NCBI GenBank assembly: GCA_934149105.1 | Contig: CAKPDP010000001.1 | Span: 166,816-230,815, forward strand | DNA: 64,000 nucleotides | Source of the DNA: an uncultured Bacilli bacterium | GTDB lineage: Bacteria > Bacillota_I > Bacilli_A > RF39 > UBA660 | Direction of reading: 5' to 3' | Program-made: the position numbers and the translations under genes | Shown: positions 59,205 to 64,000 of the stretch, piece by piece | Position numbering within the stretch: the stretch's first letter is position 1 | How the letters are laid out: every line of letters begins with the position of its first letter | Notes under the pieces: model-generated | What the model was told of the DNA's origin: nothing | What the model saw: the letters and a program-made list of their open reading frames with translations, nothing else | Database searches by the model: none

Positions 59205-62200
59205 ATGAATTATAGAATAAAACTAGAAAATACTAAAAGAACTAGAATTATTATTATAAATATTAGTATTTTATTTTTAGTTATTGCTCTTATAATTACA
59301 GGGACTTTTGCCTATAAGACGGCTTACGCTACTAATAGTGATGTAGAAGGAGCAGTACTAGCATCTACTTATATAAAAGGTAATAATATTGGACCTGTTT
59401 TAGATTATTTGAAAGATGGTAGTCAAGGGGTTACTAAAGTAGATAATACTGGTAGTAGTACTATGAAGGTATCGTCTACTTTAGAGATATCTAGTATTTC
59501 AGATAATTTAAAGAGTAATAGTTTTAAATATGCTATTCTTTCTAGTACAGATAAAGATTTTAAGAATTGTGAAAGTGTAGGGGATGCTACTTACAGTGAT
59601 TGTCAAGTAGTTGGTAAGGGAGATTTTAGTGAAGCAGAAAGTGGTAGTACTATTTCAATTATGTCTAATGATGAAGTAACATCTAATAGTACTATGTATT
59701 ATAAATTAATTACTTATATAGATGGAACGATAGAGAATAATAGTAATTTAATGAATAATAAATTAGAAGCGATCTGGAAGATAAATGATGTTACAGTCTA
59801 TACATTTACTTTGAGTAATACTTGTAGTAATGGTAGTGGTGGAACCACTACAGTTTATCAATCATGTGATTTAGAGAATAACTGTAAGATCTATTATAAA
59901 GATAATGGAGAAGAGATGAGTAGTACTAAGAGTGCTATCGAAATACCTAGTTGTCCGGGATATAGTTTTAATGGTTACTATAGTGGTACTAATGGAACAG
60001 GTACTATTTATATAGATCCAACAGGTTATTTAAATTCAGCTGTATTACCTACTTTTAAGAGTAATGGTACTTGGTATACAAAATGGATTGCCAATAAATA
60101 TACAATAACTTATGATAGTAATGGTGGTAGTACATGTAGTCCTAATACTAAAGAAGTAACTTATGATAGTACTTATGGAACATTATGTATTCCTACTAAG
60201 ACAGGATATGATTTTATTGGTTGGAATGCTCCCAATAATTATACTGTTACTAGTAATAGTAAAGTATATATTCCTAATAATCATACTTTAACAGCCGAGT
60301 GGTTATCTAAAATATATACTATATCTTTGAATGGACAAGAGGCCACTACTTTAAATACAACGGCAGTATATTTAAAATATAATGATGGCATATATAAAGA
60401 AAGTGGTGCTAGTAACAAGATAACATCTATTACAAAGCCTGAAAAGAAATATACTGTTACTTTGAATTATAATTATAGTGATACTACTAATAAAGAAATA
60501 CCTGTTACTTATACTTTCTCTGGTTATTATACTAATACTAGTGGACAAGGAGAACAATTAATAGATGAAACTGGTAATATTACTAGTAAATTTACTACTA
60601 CTAAGTTTACAAATAATACAACTTTATATGCTTATTGGACAAATGGAACTACTACTTTAGAAACACCTACTAGAGAAGGATATACTTTTGATGGTTGGTA
60701 TAGTGATAGTAGTTTAAGTACAAAAGTAGATACTAATTATAAACCTACTAAAGATATAACATTATATGCTAAATGGAATATCAGTAGTTATACATTAACA
60801 ATTAATCCAAATGGAGGTAGATATAATGATAGTACTTCCAATACTAGTGTAACTAAAGAATATAATACTTTATATGGATTAAATACTCCTACTAAAACTG
60901 GATATACATTTAATGATTGGACTTTAGGAAGTAATTCTACTGGGACATTAATGACAGGAATTACTAATGGAACAGGAACTACTAATGGATTTACAGTAAC
61001 TAAGAAGACAGATACTGATGGATCTAGTTATACTAAATATACGGTAACTTCTAGTCCTACTGTCAATACTTGGAATTATATAAGATTTCCTAATTATACT
61101 TTTACAGCAGGTCATACTTATAAAATAACGTTACAATTAAGAATAAATACTTTAGATGGAGGCGACCTTGTTTTAAGACATGCTTGTGTTGCAAATGATT
61201 ATTCGTCAACTGGTAGGGTAGCTTCTTCGGTAACTTCTAGTGCAGAGGGTAAAGGTTTTATAGAATATAATTTAATAAGAACTTATGATAGTACAACAAT
61301 AGCATCTTCTAATGGATCTACTAATGTAACTATAAATCCTTTATTTGAAATATATACTGGTAATTTAAAAGATAAAACAGTTAATATGGACTTTGATATT
61401 AAGAATGTTATTATTACTGATGTAACAGACAATACTTATAAATATAATCAGGGTTATGTCTATAGGTTTGGAAATGGTAATAATACAGTTACGGCTAATT
61501 ACAATGCCAATCCTTTAACATTTAATGATAAAACAATTACTAAAACTTATAGTACTAGTTCTCAATCTGATACCATAAATAGTGCTAGTAATGGAACAGG
61601 TACTTACACATATAGTATTACATCGGGTAATGATAATAGTTATTTCTCGTTATCGGGAACTACTTTAAATATTAAAGCTAGTACTCCTGTTGGTACGTAT
61701 AAATTAACAGTACAAGCTAAAGATAGTAATTCAGGAGCTACTAAAGATGCTACTATAACAGTTACTATTAATAAAGCAACTCCAACTATAACGGTAAGTC
61801 CTACAAGTTTAGCTTTAACGATGGGAACTAATGGTTCATTTACTTATACTTATACGGGAGATGGAACAGTATATTGTGTAAGCAGTAATACTACTTATGC
61901 AACATGTTCAGTAAATACTAGTACTAAAACTGTAACAGTTACTCCTAAATCTACTACTAGTAGTGCTATAACGATAGGATTATATGCTAGTGCTGGTACT
62001 AACTATAGTGCTTTAGGATCAAGTTCTAGTCCTAATAAGAAAGTATCAGTAACAATAAGTGGTAAGAAATATACGGTAACTTATACTAAAGGAACTGGTG
62101 TTAGTGCCATAGGAAAAACTAGTGATAGTTGTACAACATCAGGAACGTCATCTAGTTGTACTGTTACAGCACCAACTATTACATCTAGTACAGGATATGG

Positions 62201-64000
62201 AACAGGAAAGTGGGGTACAAGTAGTACAACACAAGGAAGCATTGCAGCAGGCTCTACTATAACATTAAGTAGTAATGCAACATACTATGCTATTGCAACG
62301 CTAAATACTTATACTTTAACAATAACTAAGAATACAGGAGTTAGTACTATTTATTATAAAATAAATGGAGCCTATAGTTGGGAAAGTACTACTACGTCTA
62401 AATCAGTGACAGGAGTAAAATATGGTACAGCAGTTACTTATTATTATACTGCTAGTACGGGATATACAGCCAGTACAACTTGTACATCATCAAGCCCTTG
62501 TACTTTAAGCAGTAATGTTACTGGTAATTTAACCTTAAGTCCAACGGCAACGTTAAATACTTATACTTTGTCAATAACTAAGAATACAGGTGTTAATACT
62601 ATTTATTATAAAGTAAATGGAGAATATAGTTGGGAAAGTACAACAAGTTCTAGATCAGTAACGATAAATCATGGAACTTCAGTTACGTATTATTATACAG
62701 TTGATTCTGGATATACGGCTAGTGAGAGTTGTACATCATCAAGACCTTGTACTTTAAGTAGTAATGTTACTGGTAATTTAACCTTGAGTCCAACGGCAAA
62801 GCAAAATACTTATACTTTGTCAATAACTAAGAATACAGGTGTTAATACTATTTATTATAAAGTAAATGGAGAATATAGTTGGGAAAGTACAACAAGTTCT
62901 AGATCAGTAACGATAAATCATGGAACTTCAGTTACGTATTACTATACAGTTAATTCTGGATATACAGCCAGTACAACTTGTACTTCATCAAGTCCTTGTA
63001 CTTTGAGTAGTAATGTTACTGGAAATTTAACTTTGAGTCCAACGGCAACGCTAAATACTTATACTTTGTCAATAACTAAAAACACGGGAGTTAGTACTAT
63101 TTATTATAAAGTAAATGGAGCATATAGTTGGGAAAGTACTACTACGTCTAAATCAGTGACAGGAGTAAAATATGGTACAGCAGTTACGTATTATTATACA
63201 GTTGATTCTGGATATACAGCCAGTACAACTTGTACATCATCAAGCCCTTGTACTTTAAGCAGTAATGTTACTGGTAATTTAACCTTGAGTCCAACGGCAA
63301 CGCTAAATACTTATACTTTAACAATAACTAAAAACACGGGAGTTAGTACTATTTATTATAAAGTAAATGGAGAATATAATTGGGAAAGTACTACTACGTC
63401 TAAATCAGTGACAGGAATAAAATATGGTACAGCAGTTACTTATTATTATACTGCTAGTACGGGATATACAGCCAGTACAACTTGTACATCATCAAGACCT
63501 TGTACTTTAAGTAGTAATGTTACTGGTAATTTAACCTTGAGTCCAACGGCAAAGCAAAATACTTATACTTTGTCAATAACTAAGAATACAGGTGTTAATA
63601 CTATTTATTATAAAGTAAATGGAGAATATAGTTGGGAAAGTACAACAAGTTCTAGATCAGTAACGATAAATCATGGAACTTCAGTTACGTATTATTATAC
63701 AGTTGATTCTGGATATACGGCTAGTGAGAGTTGTACATCATCAAGACCTTGTACTTTAAGTAGTAATGTTACTGGTAATTTAACCTTGAGTCCAACGGCA
63801 AAGCAAAATACTTATACTTTGTCAATAACTAAGAATACAGGTGTTAATACTATTTATTATAAAGTAAATGGAGAATATAGTTGGGAAAGTACAACAAGTT
63901 CTAGATCAGTAACGATAAATCATGGAACTTCAGTTACGTATTATTATACAGTTGATTCTGGATATACGGCTAGTGAGAGTTGTACATCATCAAGACCTTG
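59205..64000 (+). CDS. Giant repeat surface protein, 3' partial
   Basis: The frame is open from ATG 59205 (AGGTGAAGAGTGATA before it) to the window end, at least 1598 residues. One N-terminal membrane segment (about 15-37, ITGTFAYKTAYA) leads to a beta-sandwich with few Cys (40-200), then several InlB B-repeat-like (Listeria-Bacteroides) modules with YTITYDSNGGSTC, KTGYDFIGWN, GYTFDGWYSD and ATGYTF-type signatures (about 225-590), a CBM-like insert (about 600-750), Ig-like modules (750-960), and from residue about 1030 a tandem array of 83-84-residue repeats. Each repeat has two Cys (SCTSSRPCTLSSNVTGNLTL). It is probably an adhesin or stalk. The end, and any anchor, are outside the window. 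Confidence 0.85.
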   Translation, partial: MNYRIKLENTKRTRIIIINISILFLVIALIITGTFAYKTAYATNSDVEGAVLASTYIKGNNIGPVLDYLKDGSQGVTKVDNTGSSTMKVSSTLEISSISDNLKSNSFKYAILSSTDKDFKNCESVGDATYSDCQVVGKGDFSEAESGSTISIMSNDEVTSNSTMYYKLITYIDGTIENNSNLMNNKLEAIWKINDVTVYTFTLSNTCSNGSGGTTTVYQSCDLENNCKIYYKDNGEEMSSTKSAIEIPSCPGYSFNGYYSGTNGTGTIYIDPTGYLNSAVLPTFKSNGTWYTKWIANKYTITYDSNGGSTCSPNTKEVTYDSTYGTLCIPTKTGYDFIGWNAPNNYTVTSNSKVYIPNNHTLTAEWLSKIYTISLNGQEATTLNTTAVYLKYNDGIYKESGASNKITSITKPEKKYTVTLNYNYSDTTNKEIPVTYTFSGYYTNTSGQGEQLIDETGNITSKFTTTKFTNNTTLYAYWTNGTTTLETPTREGYTFDGWYSDSSLSTKVDTNYKPTKDITLYAKWNISSYTLTINPNGGRYNDSTSNTSVTKEYNTLYGLNTPTKTGYTFNDWTLGSNSTGTLMTGITNGTGTTNGFTVTKKTDTDGSSYTKYTVTSSPTVNTWNYIRFPNYTFTAGHTYKITLQLRINTLDGGDLVLRHACVANDYSSTGRVASSVTSSAEGKGFIEYNLIRTYDSTTIASSNGSTNVTINPLFEIYTGNLKDKTVNMDFDIKNVIITDVTDNTYKYNQGYVYRFGNGNNTVTANYNANPLTFNDKTITKTYSTSSQSDTINSASNGTGTYTYSITSGNDNSYFSLSGTTLNIKASTPVGTYKLTVQAKDSNSGATKDATITVTINKATPTITVSPTSLALTMGTNGSFTYTYTGDGTVYCVSSNTTYATCSVNTSTKTVTVTPKSTTSSAITIGLYASAGTNYSALGSSSSPNKKVSVTISGKKYTVTYTKGTGVSAIGKTSDSCTTSGTSSSCTVTAPTITSSTGYGTGKWGTSSTTQGSIAAGSTITLSSNATYYAIATLNTYTLTITKNTGVSTIYYKINGAYSWESTTTSKSVTGVKYGTAVTYYYTASTGYTASTTCTSSSPCTLSSNVTGNLTLSPTATLNTYTLSITKNTGVNTIYYKVNGEYSWESTTSSRSVTINHGTSVTYYYTVDSGYTASESCTSSRPCTLSSNVTGNLTLSPTAKQNTYTLSITKNTGVNTIYYKVNGEYSWESTTSSRSVTINHGTSVTYYYTVNSGYTASTTCTSSSPCTLSSNVTGNLTLSPTATLNTYTLSITKNTGVSTIYYKVNGAYSWESTTTSKSVTGVKYGTAVTYYYTVDSGYTASTTCTSSSPCTLSSNVTGNLTLSPTATLNTYTLTITKNTGVSTIYYKVNGEYNWESTTTSKSVTGIKYGTAVTYYYTASTGYTASTTCTSSRPCTLSSNVTGNLTLSPTAKQNTYTLSITKNTGVNTIYYKVNGEYSWESTTSSRSVTINHGTSVTYYYTVDSGYTASESCTSSRPCTLSSNVTGNLTLSPTAKQNTYTLSITKNTGVNTIYYKVNGEYSWESTTSSRSVTINHGTSVTYYYTVDSGYTASESCTSSRP
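62301..64000 (+). repeat. Tandem coding repeats, 249/252 bp
   Basis: Units start at 62301, 62553, 62802, 63051, 63303, 63555 and 63804 and continue past the window end: six full units and a partial one. Two near-identical unit types (83 and 84 codons) are mixed, differing in TGVNTIYYKVNGEYSWES versus TGVSTIYYKINGAYSWES and in GVKYGTAV versus INHGTSV. Several whole units are almost identical in DNA, implying recent unequal recombination or gene conversion. Confidence 0.9.

Noticed and set aside
1..64000. DGR reverse transcriptase, Avd protein or template repeat inside the window
   Set aside because: No protein shows reverse-transcriptase motifs (for example a YxDD-type box in the right context) and I found no second GC-rich copy of the variable region.
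62301..64000. Regular 250-base repeats as CRISPR or rDNA-like array
   Set aside because: They are in one open frame and encode protein repeats with conserved Cys residues.
1..64000. UGA-as-Trp genetic code (Mollicutes-like)
   Set aside because: Conserved Trp positions use TGG, and several intact genes end in TGA.

Overview
The window is strongly A+T-rich, uses the standard bacterial code (genes end in TGA as well as TAA/TAG, and Trp is TGG) and carries Gram-positive (Bacillota/Bacilli-type) gene orders: mrnC-rlmB-sigH, rlmN-prpC-prkC-rsgA-rpe with rpmB reversed, and ftsY-ylxM. MurE has the DNPR motif expected for meso-diaminopimelate peptidoglycan. Together with the many Asn/Ser-rich surface proteins carrying one N-terminal membrane segment, this suggests an uncultured gut Bacilli lineage (RF39/TANB77-like). 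That placement is inference; no rRNA or tRNA gene is present to test it.

Layout. 1-6000: 3' part of a surface protein, a calcium-type P-type ATPase, and a broken ABC transporter on the minus strand. 6100-9620: FIST sensor, aldehyde dehydrogenase and SDR in one unit. 9750-12400: HtrA protease, a mini-FtsK ATPase and a Fic remnant. 12500-21300: pcrA, a VanY-type peptidase, rsuA, mrnC-rlmB-sigH-cmk-like, and uvrA with a probable LexA operator inside its promoter. 21300-27400: a tail-anchored Pro/Gln-rich protein, an unassigned structured leader or small RNA, an unknown gene, then ftsY-ylxM with small membrane proteins and a stand-alone Clp-type ATPase, and murE. 27500-33900: an unknown gene with gap, a transglutaminase-like protein, truA, parC. 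33900-38760: a DUF3137-like protein, then an overlapping operon of a dockerin protein, a cohesin-like protein and a DUF3298-like membrane protein. 38800-40700: a surface protein with a diversity-generating-retroelement (DGR) type variable region. 40750-47750: murF, rlmN, prpC, prkC, rsgA, rpe, rpmB. 48190-55910: a three-gene operon of giant, medium and small membrane-anchored proteins that share one extracellular domain. 56000-64000: a DUF4143 ATPase behind a large palindrome, a GT-C-like membrane protein, and the 5' part of a giant repeat protein running off the window.

How the parts fit. Housekeeping blocks (translation, repair, envelope synthesis, Ser/Thr kinase signalling) alternate with envelope-display loci. 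The strongest unusual signal is the DGR target gene: a GC-rich, NNC-codon stretch at the end of a C-lectin-like GVRP domain in an otherwise AT-rich gene, flanked by a perfect 27-bp direct repeat. Its promoter shares a roughly 22-bp upstream element and 8-T tracts with the promoter of the giant repeat protein at 59205, which suggests joint and possibly phase-variable control of surface display. No reverse transcriptase or template repeat lies in the window, so the retroelement would have to act from elsewhere.
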